Assembly: GCF_009711225.1 (NCBI RefSeq)
Contig: NZ_WMIE01000003.1
Location: forward strand, 124,001-188,000
DNA from: Paracoccus aestuariivivens
GTDB lineage: Bacteria; Pseudomonadota; Alphaproteobacteria; Rhodobacterales; Rhodobacteraceae
Reading direction: 5' to 3'
DNA length: 64,000 nt
This document shows positions 47,508-64,000 of this stretch, in pieces. Made by a program: the position numbers and the translations under genes. A model generated the notes under the pieces. The model was not told the origin of the DNA, did no database searches, and worked only from the letters and a program-made list of their open reading frames with translations. How positions within the stretch are numbered: position 1 is the stretch's first letter; each line of letters starts with the position of its first letter.

Positions 47508-48023
47508 GTGGAAAGAGCGCAGAAAGAGCAGTTGGTCGAGGAACTCGGCCAGATCTTCGAAGCCTCTGGCGTCGTGGTGGTTGCACACTACGAAGGAATG
47601 ACGGTTGCCCAAATGCAGGACCTGCGCGCGCAAATGCGTGAAGTCGGTGGGTCCGTTCGCGTTGCCAAGAACAGGCTCGCCAAGATCGCCCTGGATGGAA
47701 AGCCTTGCGCAAGCATCGCCGACTATCTGACGGGTATGACCGTGCTCGCTTACTCCGAGGACCCGGTGGCTGCTGCCAAGGTCGCGGACAAGTACGCCAA
47801 GGCCAACGACAAGTTCGTTATCCTGGGCGGTGCGATGGGCGACACGGCGCTTGACCCTGCCGGTGTGAAAGCCGTGGCACAGATGCCGTCGCGCGAGGAG
47901 CTTATCGCTTCGATCGTGGCTTGCATCGGCGCCCCTGCCTCGAACATCGCGGGCGCGATTGGCGCACCTGCTTCCAACATCGCGGGCATCCTCACGACTC
48001 TGGAAGAGCGCGAGGCCGCTTGA
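47508..48023 (+). CDS. rplJ: 50S ribosomal protein L10
   Basis: A 171-residue L10: N-terminal [17 protein letters not shown] (read as fMet), [18 protein letters not shown] and [13 protein letters not shown] bind rRNA, and the C-terminal helix ([16 protein letters not shown]) binds L7/L12 dimers. The start is GTG at 47508 with TTGGAG ten bases upstream. Preceded by a structured leader. Confidence 0.95.
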   Translation: MERAQKEQLVEELGQIFEASGVVVVAHYEGMTVAQMQDLRAQMREVGGSVRVAKNRLAKIALDGKPCASIADYLTGMTVLAYSEDPVAAAKVADKYAKANDKFVILGGAMGDTALDPAGVKAVAQMPSREELIASIVACIGAPASNIAGAIGAPASNIAGILTTLEEREAA

Positions 48024-48089
48024 GGCAAACCCCATTTCCTCGTAGGGCATCGACCCATCGTTGGAAACATTTAGTGAAAGAACGGAAAA

Positions 48090-48461
48090 ATGGCTGATCT
48101 GAAAAAACTCGCCGAAGAAATCGTGGGCCTGACCCTGCTGGAAGCCCAGGAACTGAAAACGATCCTGAAAGACGAATACGGCATTGAGCCGGCTGCTGGT
48201 GGCGCCGTCATGGTTGCTGGTCCGGCTGCAGCTGCTGAAGCCGCTGAAGAGAAAACCGAATTCGACGTCGTTCTGACCGACGCCGGCGCGAACAAGATCA
48301 ACGTGATCAAAGAAGTTCGCGGCATCACCGGTCTGGGCCTGAAAGAAGCCAAGGACCTGGTCGAAGCCGGTGGCAAAGTCAAAGAAGGCGCTTCGAAAGC
48401 CGACGCCGAAGACATCAAGAAAAAACTCGAAGCGGCTGGCGCCAAGGTCGAGCTGAAGTAA
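48090..48461 (+). CDS. rplL: 50S ribosomal protein L7/L12
   Basis: A 123-residue acidic protein. N-terminal dimerisation helices ([19 protein letters not shown]), Ala/Gly-rich hinge (~38-54) and the C-terminal factor-binding domain ([25 protein letters not shown]). It recruits EF-Tu and EF-G to the ribosome. Sits 66 bases after rplJ; the weak AACGGAA upstream may be the ribosome site. Confidence 0.96.
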   Translation: MADLKKLAEEIVGLTLLEAQELKTILKDEYGIEPAAGGAVMVAGPAAAAEAAEEKTEFDVVLTDAGANKINVIKEVRGITGLGLKEAKDLVEAGGKVKEGASKADAEDIKKKLEAAGAKVELK

Positions 48462-48496
48462 TTGGCCCGAGTGGCCGATTGATTTCGGAAGAATTA

Positions 48497-48528
48497 GGCA
48501 GGGTCCGGGGGTTCCCCCGGTCCCTGCC
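48497..48528 (+). terminator. Long hairpin between rplL and rpoB (attenuator or processing site)
   Basis: GGCAGGG (48497-48503) pairs with CCCTGCC (48522-48528); after one T-T mismatch the stem continues CCGGGGG/CCCCCGG around a TT centre. No T-run follows, so strong intrinsic termination is unlikely. E. coli has an attenuator plus an RNase III site at the same place, which lowers rpoBC relative to ribosomal protein synthesis; this element is placed equivalently. Confidence 0.6.
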
Positions 48529-48712
48529 GAACCTGTCTTGAAGGGCGGTTTCGTCAGAAACCAACGGGAACCTTCCTTCAGGGCATGTTCGGGGTTCGGG
48601 AGCCGCGCGGTGGGACGCGAGGCACGAATGGAACCCCGCCCCTCATTCGCCGCCTTGCGCCGGTCGGGCCCCGACGACCGCTGCAAGCGAAAGACGAAAG
48701 GTTAGACCCTCT

Positions 48713-52861
<4,149 letters not shown>

Positions 52862-52916
52862 GGGCGCGCCAGCGCCCCACTACTCCCTTCTCCGCGCCCC
52901 TCATTAGGATTTGAAA

Positions 52917-57122
<4,206 letters not shown>

Positions 57123-57142
57123 TCCGACTGAAACGACTATTG

Positions 57143-57173
57143 AAAAGGCCCGGCATTGCGTCGGGCCTTTTTG
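57143..57173 (+). terminator. Rho-independent terminator after rpoC
   Basis: AAAAGGCCCG (57143-57152) and CGGGCCTTTT (57162-57171) form a perfect ten-base stem with a nine-base loop, followed by TTGTTTG. It ends the secE-nusG-rplKAJL-rpoBC region. Confidence 0.92.
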
Positions 57174-57327
57174 TTTGTGCAGAGTCAGGTCCGGCGGTCA
57201 TCAGGCAATAGGCAGGGTGGGGAGGCTGTCGGGTATCGCGCACGGATAAGTTTTCGTGAGAGGCGATGCAGTTCTGGCAATCCTCGCGCGGCTTGCTTAC
57301 CCCTATGCTTGACCATTCGGAGACAGC

Positions 57328-58272
57328 ATGCGCGCACCTCTTATTTCGCCCAATCGCCGGGTCAAGCCGTCGTCGGTCAGCCAAAGAGTACCGGTCGATA
57401 TGGCGGACAATCTGCGCGGGGCCATGTGGATGGTGTTGTGCATGGCGGCCTTTACCTGCAACGATTCGTTGATGAAGGCGGTTACGCATGATCTGCCGCT
57501 GTATCAGTCGATCTCGATCCGGGGCGGGATCGTCATGCTGTTCATGGTCGCGCTGGCCTGGTTCAAGGGAAAGCCGATCCATTTGCTGGTTCCGCGTCGG
57601 GATGTCGGTCCGCTGGTGCTGCGGGGCGTTTCGGATATCGTCTCGACCCTGCTGTATCTTGCGGCGCTGCGGCAGATGGCTTTGGCCGATATTTCGGCGG
57701 TCATGCAGGCCCTGCCGCTTGCGGTGACGCTCGCGGCGGCGGTGGTGTTTCGAGAAAAACTGGGCTGGCGGCGGTTGAGTGCGATCGGCGTCGGATTCGT
57801 GGGCGTTCTGCTGATCCTGAGACCGGGCAGCAGCGCGTTCGACGTCTGGTCGCTGGTTGCGCTGGCAGCGATGGGGTTGATCGTGGTCCGCGACATCGCA
57901 ACCCGATTGTTCTCGCCGCAGGTCGATTCCTCGACCATCGCGTTTCATGCCGCACTTGCCGTGACGCTGGGGGCGCTTGTCATGGGTACGGGTGAGGATT
58001 GGCGGATGCCGCTGCCGAGCGAGGTCGGCTTGCTGGTAATGGCAGGGGCGTTGCTGACGGTGGGCTATCTGTCCGCGGTCGCCTCGATGCGGGTCGGCGA
58101 GGTCTCGTTCGTCGCACCGTTCCGCTACACGTCGCTGATCTGGGCAATCGTTCTGGGGCTGCTGATGTTCGGTGACTGGCCGGATCTGTGGACATGGGCA
58201 GGATCGGCTCTGGTCGTCGGGGCAGGGATCTACGCGATCCTGCGCGAGCGGCAGTTGCGGAGGGTTTACTGA
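57328..58272 (+). CDS. EamA/DMT-superfamily permease, coupled to a glycosyltransferase
   Basis: About 314 residues with ten membrane helices in two EamA repeats (AMWMVLCMAAFTCNDSLMKA; LADISAVMQALPLAVTLAAA; LGWRRLSAIGVGFVGVLLIL; FVAPFRYTSLIWAIVLGLLM). ATG at 57328 gives a ~25-residue hydrophilic leader; ATG at 57400 (MADNLRG) would start just ahead of helix 1 and is equally possible. It is not a close copy of the permease at 22015. Its TGA overlaps the next ATG by one base (TGATG), so it is translationally tied to the rhamnosyltransferase-like gene. Confidence 0.84.
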   Translation: MRAPLISPNRRVKPSSVSQRVPVDMADNLRGAMWMVLCMAAFTCNDSLMKAVTHDLPLYQSISIRGGIVMLFMVALAWFKGKPIHLLVPRRDVGPLVLRGVSDIVSTLLYLAALRQMALADISAVMQALPLAVTLAAAVVFREKLGWRRLSAIGVGFVGVLLILRPGSSAFDVWSLVALAAMGLIVVRDIATRLFSPQVDSSTIAFHAALAVTLGALVMGTGEDWRMPLPSEVGLLVMAGALLTVGYLSAVASMRVGEVSFVAPFRYTSLIWAIVLGLLMFGDWPDLWTWAGSALVVGAGIYAILRERQLRRVY

Positions 58273-59120
58273 TGCACGTGCAGATGCTGGGGCTTTGCCG
58301 GTTTTCCTATCTGGGCGGGCGCGGATTTCAGGTGACCCATGACAGCATCGAAGAACGGCGGGCGTTCCTGTATGATCCGGCGCGTCTGGAGCGCCGTTGG
58401 TTCTGGTTCGAGAACATCACCCTGCCGGGGATTCTGGCGCAGACCGATCCTGATTACACGTTGGTCATGATGACGGGGCCGGATCTGCCCGAACCCTATC
58501 TGTCGCGCCTGCATGAACTGACCACGCTCGCCCCGCAACTCAAGCTGGCATTGGTTCCGCCGATGGAGCAGCACTGGGCCGCATGTCTTGCGGCAGTTGC
58601 TCCGCATGTGGATCCGAAAGCCGATGTCGTCGGGCATTTCCGTCAGGACGACGATGATGCGGTCGCAATCGATTATATCCATCATGCGCGCCAAGATTTT
58701 GCGGCGATGGAGCCCTTGTGGCAGCAGCAGCGGCGGCTTTACTGCGATTACTCACGCGGGTTGGTGTTGAAGGCAAACCGCAACGGCGTACAGGTCCAGC
58801 CCCGCGTGATCCATAATGCGAGCGTGGGGCTGACGGTCTATCTGCCTCCCGACGTCCAAAGCACGGCCATCCATTTTCCGCATTGGCGCATCGCTTTGTC
58901 GATGCCGGGGGTCACGATGGCCGAGCGGTTGATGTATGTGCGTTTTCTGAACCACGATAACGACTCAGGCATGATCGGGGCGGGTTTTCCGTTGGAAACC
59001 GGATCAGAGGATTGGGCGGCAATTCTGGCTGATCGTTTCAGGGTCGATTTGGCCACGCTGGACGACGCGGCACGCCAGTTCGGACTGCCCGGCGCCGATC
59101 GCCCGCGTTGGGGAAAGTGA
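58272..59120 (+). CDS. Putative rhamnosyltransferase-like glycosyltransferase
   Basis: A 282-residue protein. The segment GHFRQDDDDAV (DDDD at 126-129) with the preceding TDPDYTLVMMTGPDLPEPY is typical of the family annotated as putative rhamnosyl transferase (PF11316), where the acidic run is thought to bind the metal-nucleotide sugar. No signal peptide or membrane helix, so it acts on the cytoplasmic side. It begins at the stop codon of the permease gene. Sugar donor and acceptor are unknown. It lies between rpoC and the str operon, where in most bacteria no such genes occur. Confidence 0.78.
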   Translation: MHVQMLGLCRFSYLGGRGFQVTHDSIEERRAFLYDPARLERRWFWFENITLPGILAQTDPDYTLVMMTGPDLPEPYLSRLHELTTLAPQLKLALVPPMEQHWAACLAAVAPHVDPKADVVGHFRQDDDDAVAIDYIHHARQDFAAMEPLWQQQRRLYCDYSRGLVLKANRNGVQVQPRVIHNASVGLTVYLPPDVQSTAIHFPHWRIALSMPGVTMAERLMYVRFLNHDNDSGMIGAGFPLETGSEDWAAILADRFRVDLATLDDAARQFGLPGADRPRWGK

Positions 59121-59145
59121 CCGGCGCGGCTTCGACCTGCCGCTG

Positions 59146-59174
59146 TTGACTCACCTGGCGATTCCCCCTATACG
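59146..59174 (+). promoter_or_regulatory. Promoter of the str operon (rpsL-rpsG-fusA-tuf)
   Basis: TTGACT (59146-59151), exactly 17 bases, TATACG (59169-59174) in the context CCCCCTATACGCC. This is a strong housekeeping promoter; transcription would start near 59181, leaving a leader of about 200 bases before rpsL. The rest of the 258-base gap holds no gene. Confidence 0.75.
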
Positions 59175-59378
59175 CCGCACACCTAGCAGAATCCTGCCTG
59201 GTGCCCAGAACCTAATTATTGGTCAAGATCCGGGCGCAAGCTCCGATCCTCTGGAACTAACCCGTCCTCCCGCGAGGGACTGGATGGGTTCTGGCGTTTC
59301 GCGATGGGCGCGTTACGCCGTCGAGAAGTGGCGCAGCAATTCGCTGCGAGTATTGACGAAAGCAAGACGGGGAACCGA

Positions 59379-59750
59379 ATGCCGACGATCCAACAGCTGA
59401 TCCGCAAACCGCGGCAGCCCAAAGTGCAGCGCTCGAAGTCGCAGCACCTTCAAGGGTGCCCGCAGAAACGCGGCGTATGCACGCGTGTGTACACCACCAC
59501 GCCGAAGAAACCGAACTCCGCTATGCGTAAAGTCGCCAAAGTGCGTCTGACGAATGGCTTCGAGGTCATCTCCTACATCCCGGGCGAAAAGCACAACCTG
59601 CAGGAACACAGCGTCGTGCTGATCCGCGGCGGCCGTGTAAAAGACCTTCCGGGTGTCCGTTACCACATCCTGCGCGGTGTGCTGGATACCCAGGGCGTCA
59701 AAGATCGTCGTCAGCGTCGTTCGAAATACGGCGCGAAGCGTCCGAAATAA
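59379..59750 (+). CDS. rpsL: 30S ribosomal protein S12
   Basis: A 123-residue protein, standard length. N-terminal [13 protein letters not shown], then [20 protein letters not shown] with Lys at the streptomycin position (Lys43 region) and [12 protein letters not shown], so no S12 resistance substitution is present. S12 checks decoding in the A site. ATG at 59379 is the family start; in-frame codons upstream to 59304 are noncoding leader. rpsG follows after 12 bases. Confidence 0.97.
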   Translation: MPTIQQLIRKPRQPKVQRSKSQHLQGCPQKRGVCTRVYTTTPKKPNSAMRKVAKVRLTNGFEVISYIPGEKHNLQEHSVVLIRGGRVKDLPGVRYHILRGVLDTQGVKDRRQRRSKYGAKRPK

Positions 59751-59762
59751 GGAGAGGCATCA

Positions 59763-60233
59763 ATGTCACGTCGTCACGCTGCTGAGAAGCGCGAAGTCCT
59801 GCCGGATGCCAAGTTCGGCGATCGCGTCCTGACCAAATTCATGAACAACCTGATGGTTGACGGTAAGAAATCGACCGCCGAACGCATCGTTTACTCGGCG
59901 CTTGATCGCGTTCAGGGCAAACTGAAGCGCGAGCCGATCGAAGTCTTCCACGAAGCCCTCGACAACGTCAAACCTTCCGTCGAAGTGCGTTCGCGCCGCG
60001 TCGGTGGTGCGACCTACCAGGTTCCGGTTGAAGTCCGTCCGACCCGCCGCGAAGCTCTGGCTATCCGTTGGCTGATCACCGCTGCGAAAAACCGCAACGA
60101 GCACACCATGGAAGAGCGTCTCGCGGGCGAGCTGGCCGATGCCGTCAACGGCCGCGGCACCGCTGTCAAGAAACGCGAAGACACCCACAAGATGGCCGAC
60201 GCGAACAAAGCGTTCAGCCACTACCGTTGGTAA
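59763..60233 (+). CDS. rpsG: 30S ribosomal protein S7
   Basis: A 156-residue protein, normal for S7: [54 protein letters not shown] and C-terminal NKAFSHYRW. It organises the 16S 3' major domain, contacts E-site tRNA and in E. coli represses the str operon. A ribosome site AAGGAGAGG lies seven bases before the ATG. Confidence 0.97.
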   Translation: MSRRHAAEKREVLPDAKFGDRVLTKFMNNLMVDGKKSTAERIVYSALDRVQGKLKREPIEVFHEALDNVKPSVEVRSRRVGGATYQVPVEVRPTRREALAIRWLITAAKNRNEHTMEERLAGELADAVNGRGTAVKKREDTHKMADANKAFSHYRW

Positions 60234-60245
60234 GGGAATAGCATC

Positions 60246-62369
60246 ATGGCACGGGAATATCCGCTCCAGCGCTACCGTAACTTCGGGATCATGGCCCACA
60301 TCGACGCGGGCAAGACCACGACCACGGAACGCATCCTCTACTACACCGGCAAGTCCCATAAGATCGGCGAAGTCCACGACGGCGCCGCGACCATGGACTG
60401 GATGGAGCAGGAGCAGGAGCGGGGCATCACGATCACCTCGGCTGCGACGACCACTTTCTGGCAGCGTCAGGAAGATCCGACCACCGAAGGCACTTCGGAC
60501 ACGAAGTACCGCTTCAACATCATCGACACCCCCGGCCACGTTGACTTCACCATCGAAGTCGAACGTTCGCTGGCCGTGCTTGACGGTGCGATCTGCCTTC
60601 TCGACGCCAACGCCGGCGTTGAACCGCAGACCGAGACCGTGTGGCGCCAGGCTGACCGTTACAAGGTTCCGCGGATCGTGTTCGTCAACAAGATGGACAA
60701 GATCGGCGCTGACTTCTTCAACTGCGTGAAGATGATCAAGGACCGTACCGGCGGCATCCCGTGCCCGATCGCTTTCCCGATCGGTGCCGAGGACAAGCTG
60801 GAAGGCATCGTCGACCTGATCAAGATGGAAGAGTGGGTCTATAAAGGCGAAGACCTCGGCGCGAGCTGGGTCCGTCAACCGATCCGCGAAGAACTTCAGG
60901 ATCTGGCCGATGAATGGCGCGCCAACATGATCGAGCTTGCCGTCGAGCAAGACGATGATGCCATGGAAGCCTATCTCGAAGGCAACGAGCCCGACGAAGC
61001 CACCCTGCGCGGTCTGATCCGCAAAGGCACGCTGTCGCTCTCGTTCTTCCCGGTCACCGCTGGCTCGGCGTTCAAGAACAAAGGCGTTCAGCCTCTGCTC
61101 AACTCGGTCATCGACTTCCTGCCCTCGCCGCTGGACGTCCCCGCCTACATGGGCTTCCTGCCGGGCGACGAGACCGAGACCCGCAACATCGAGCGTCGTG
61201 CTGATGACACGCAGCCCTTCTCGGGCCTCGCGTTCAAAATCATGAACGACCCCTTCGTCGGCTCGCTGACCTTCACCCGCCTGTACTCGGGCGTGCTGAA
61301 GAAGGGCGATCAGATGATGAACTCGACCAAAGGCAAGCGCGAACGCGTTGGCCGGATGATGATGATGCACTCGATCAACCGCGAGGAGATCGAAGAAGCC
61401 TTTGCAGGCGACATCATCGCGCTGGCCGGTCTGAAAGACACTACCACGGGCGACACGCTGTGCGATCCGAGCAACCCGGTTGTTCTGGAAACCATGACCT
61501 TCCCCGAGCCGGTGATCGAGATCGCCGTCGAGCCGAAGTCGAAAGCTGACCAGGAAAAGATGGGCCTCGCCCTTCAGCGCCTTTCGGCAGAAGACCCGTC
61601 CTTCCGCGTCGAAACCGACCTCGAGTCGGGCCAGACCATCATGAAGGGCATGGGCGAACTTCACCTCGACATTCTGGTCGACCGGATGAAGCGCGAGTTC
61701 AAGGTCGAAGCCAACATCGGTGCGCCGCAGGTGGCTTACCGTGAGACGATCTCGACCTCGGCCGATATCGACTACACGCACAAGAAACAGACCGGTGGTA
61801 CCGGCCAGTTCGCGCGCGTGAAGCTGACGATCACCCCGACCGAGCCCGGCGAAGGCTACTCGTTCGAGTCGAAAATCGTTGGTGGTGCGGTTCCGAAGGA
61901 ATACATCCCCGGCGTCGAAAAAGGCATCAAGTCCGTCATGGACTCGGGCCCGCTGGCAGGCTTCCCGGTTATCGACTTCAAAGTCGCTCTGACCGACGGT
62001 GCTTTCCATGACGTCGACTCGTCGGTTCTGGCTTTCGAAATCGCTGCCCGTGCCGCGATGCGTGAAGGTCTGAAGAAGGCCGGTGCGAAACTGCTCGAGC
62101 CGATCATGAAAGTGGAAGTCGTGACGCCGGAAGAATATACCGGTTCGATCATCGGCGACCTGACCAGCCGTCGTGGCATGGTCCGTGGTCAGGACTCGCG
62201 TGGCAACGCCAACGTCATCGACGCGTTCGTGCCGCTTGCCAACATGTTCGGCTACATCAACAACCTGCGCTCGATGTCCTCGGGCCGTGCAGTGTTCTCG
62301 ATGCAGTTCGACCATTACGAAGCCGTGCCGCAGAACATCTCGGACGAGATCCAGAAGAAATACGCCTAA
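60246..62369 (+). CDS. fusA: Elongation factor G
   Basis: A 707-residue translocase GTPase. P-loop AHIDAGKT (~17-24), switch [26 protein letters not shown] and [10 protein letters not shown] are in order; domains III-V follow (TLEM-type [34 protein letters not shown]). Catalyses tRNA-mRNA translocation and ribosome recycling. It starts 12 bases after rpsG. Confidence 0.97.
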   Translation: MAREYPLQRYRNFGIMAHIDAGKTTTTERILYYTGKSHKIGEVHDGAATMDWMEQEQERGITITSAATTTFWQRQEDPTTEGTSDTKYRFNIIDTPGHVDFTIEVERSLAVLDGAICLLDANAGVEPQTETVWRQADRYKVPRIVFVNKMDKIGADFFNCVKMIKDRTGGIPCPIAFPIGAEDKLEGIVDLIKMEEWVYKGEDLGASWVRQPIREELQDLADEWRANMIELAVEQDDDAMEAYLEGNEPDEATLRGLIRKGTLSLSFFPVTAGSAFKNKGVQPLLNSVIDFLPSPLDVPAYMGFLPGDETETRNIERRADDTQPFSGLAFKIMNDPFVGSLTFTRLYSGVLKKGDQMMNSTKGKRERVGRMMMMHSINREEIEEAFAGDIIALAGLKDTTTGDTLCDPSNPVVLETMTFPEPVIEIAVEPKSKADQEKMGLALQRLSAEDPSFRVETDLESGQTIMKGMGELHLDILVDRMKREFKVEANIGAPQVAYRETISTSADIDYTHKKQTGGTGQFARVKLTITPTEPGEGYSFESKIVGGAVPKEYIPGVEKGIKSVMDSGPLAGFPVIDFKVALTDGAFHDVDSSVLAFEIAARAAMREGLKKAGAKLLEPIMKVEVVTPEEYTGSIIGDLTSRRGMVRGQDSRGNANVIDAFVPLANMFGYINNLRSMSSGRAVFSMQFDHYEAVPQNISDEIQKKYA

Positions 62370-62376
62370 TCGGGAC

Positions 62377-62396
62377 GGCGGGGCCACGGCCCCGCC
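62377..62396 (+). promoter_or_regulatory. Hairpin in the fusA-tuf gap
   Basis: GGCGGGGC (62377-62384) and GCCCCGCC (62389-62396) form a perfect eight-base stem with loop CACG, eight bases after the fusA stop. No T-run follows, so read-through into tuf is expected; it may be an RNA 3' stabiliser. Confidence 0.5.
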
Positions 62397-62434
62397 TCTC
62401 CATACAGAACATGACAGTTTAAGGAGCCCTGCTT

Positions 62435-63610
<1,176 letters not shown>

Positions 63611-63623
63611 TTCGGGTCGGGCA

Positions 63624-63641
63624 GGGGGCGGTAACGCCCCC
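63624..63641 (+). promoter_or_regulatory. Hairpin after tuf copy 2
   Basis: GGGGGCG (63624-63630) and CGCCCCC (63635-63641) make a seven-base stem with a GTAA (GNRA) tetraloop, 13 bases after the stop. No T-tract, so partial termination or leader structure of the S10 operon are both possible. Confidence 0.5.
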
Positions 63642-63797
63642 GGCTCAAAAAACTGGGCGACCTTCCGATTCGGGGGTTGCCAAATGGTCAACCGGCGGCT
63701 ATGCCGCCTGCTTGCCAATTTGAATACCGGTTCGAAGCAGGCGCCACGTGGTGTGACGTCTGCCTCTCAACCGAATACCCCCGCAAGAGGGACGATA

Positions 63798-64000
63798 ATG
63801 CAAAGCCAGAATATCCGCATCCGGCTCAAGGCGTTCGATTATCGCGTTCTGGATGCCAGCACGCAGGAAATCGTGAACACCGCCAAGCGCACCGGCGCCA
63901 CGGTCCGCGGTCCGATTCCGCTGCCCAACAAAATCGAGAAATTCACCGTTCTGCGCGGTCCGCACATCGACAAAAAATCCCGCGACCAGTGGGAAATCCG
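63798..64000 (+). CDS. rpsJ: 30S ribosomal protein S10, N-terminal part (3' end outside window)
   Basis: 67 codons to the window end: [20 protein letters not shown], then [20 protein letters not shown] and [17 protein letters not shown]. This is the first two thirds of S10 (about 102-105 residues in full), the NusE antitermination partner of NusB and first gene of the large S10 ribosomal operon. A GAGGGACGATA stretch precedes the ATG. It follows tuf by 187 bases, so the S10 operon probably continues from, or just after, the str operon. Confidence 0.95.
   Translation, partial: MQSQNIRIRLKAFDYRVLDASTQEIVNTAKRTGATVRGPIPLPNKIEKFTVLRGPHIDKKSRDQWEI

Noticed and set aside
59766-62387. An 873-codon open frame opposite rpsG and fusA
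   Set aside because: It spans two genuine genes and the gap between them in antisense, which is explained by GC bias.

Overview
The window is about 64 kb of dense, GC-rich bacterial chromosome with short intergenic gaps. The gene families, gene order (tol-pal/tilS/ftsH; ruvC-ruvA; tuf, secE, nusG, rplKAJL, rpoBC, rpsL, rpsG, fusA, tuf, rpsJ), the FtsH N-terminus, the fused PhaAB antiporter subunit and the TTGAC-type housekeeping promoters suggest an alphaproteobacterium of the Rhodobacteraceae/Paracoccaceae, most like Paracoccus. The genus is an inference from recall, not from a database search.

Layout. (1) 1-7.9 kb: end of tolR, then tolA, tolB, pal, cpoB (envelope constriction), tilS and ftsH, closed by a strong terminator. 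(2) 7.9-12.1 kb: a 26-residue membrane peptide, a chorismate mutase, then a minus-strand thioesterase/ruvB/htpX/ruvA/ruvC block, with htpX lying between ruvA and ruvB. (3) 12.2-18.1 kb: a six-gene, mostly overlapping Mrp/Pha Na+(K+)/H+ antiporter operon. (4) 18.2-28.3 kb: single metabolic and envelope genes (CAP lipoprotein, dapA, lytic transglycosylase, EamA permease, inositol phosphatase, YqjM-type reductase, ExoD, CBS-domain membrane protein) ending in an OxyR with both redox cysteines. (5) 28.3-32.0 kb: tonB, exbD, exbB and a siderophore-interacting reductase, all on the minus strand, an iron-uptake module meeting oxyR tail to tail. (6) 32.0-37.8 kb: aminotransferase, then ABC exporter/ygfZ/dinB coupled by overlapping stop-start codons, and a TerB/DUF533 protein. 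(7) 38.0-64.0 kb: the translation/transcription supercluster: tuf copy 1, an accessory stretch, tRNA-Trp, secE-nusG-rplKAJL-rpoBC, two accessory genes, then rpsL-rpsG-fusA-tuf copy 2-rpsJ (cut by the window end).

How it works together. Most of the window is core machinery. The part that looks variable is the material lodged between core blocks: 39.3-45.0 kb (dienelactone hydrolase, GFA protein, ABC exporter, two P-loop sulfotransferase-like proteins either side of tRNA-Trp) and 57.3-59.1 kb (EamA permease translationally coupled to a rhamnosyltransferase-like enzyme). These carry no transposase, integrase or repeat marks. Their content (glycan transferases plus exporter or permease) fits cell-surface decoration and is the best candidate for an undescribed function here, although the evidence is only sequence motifs and context. 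No CRISPR array, prophage, IS element or rRNA gene was seen.
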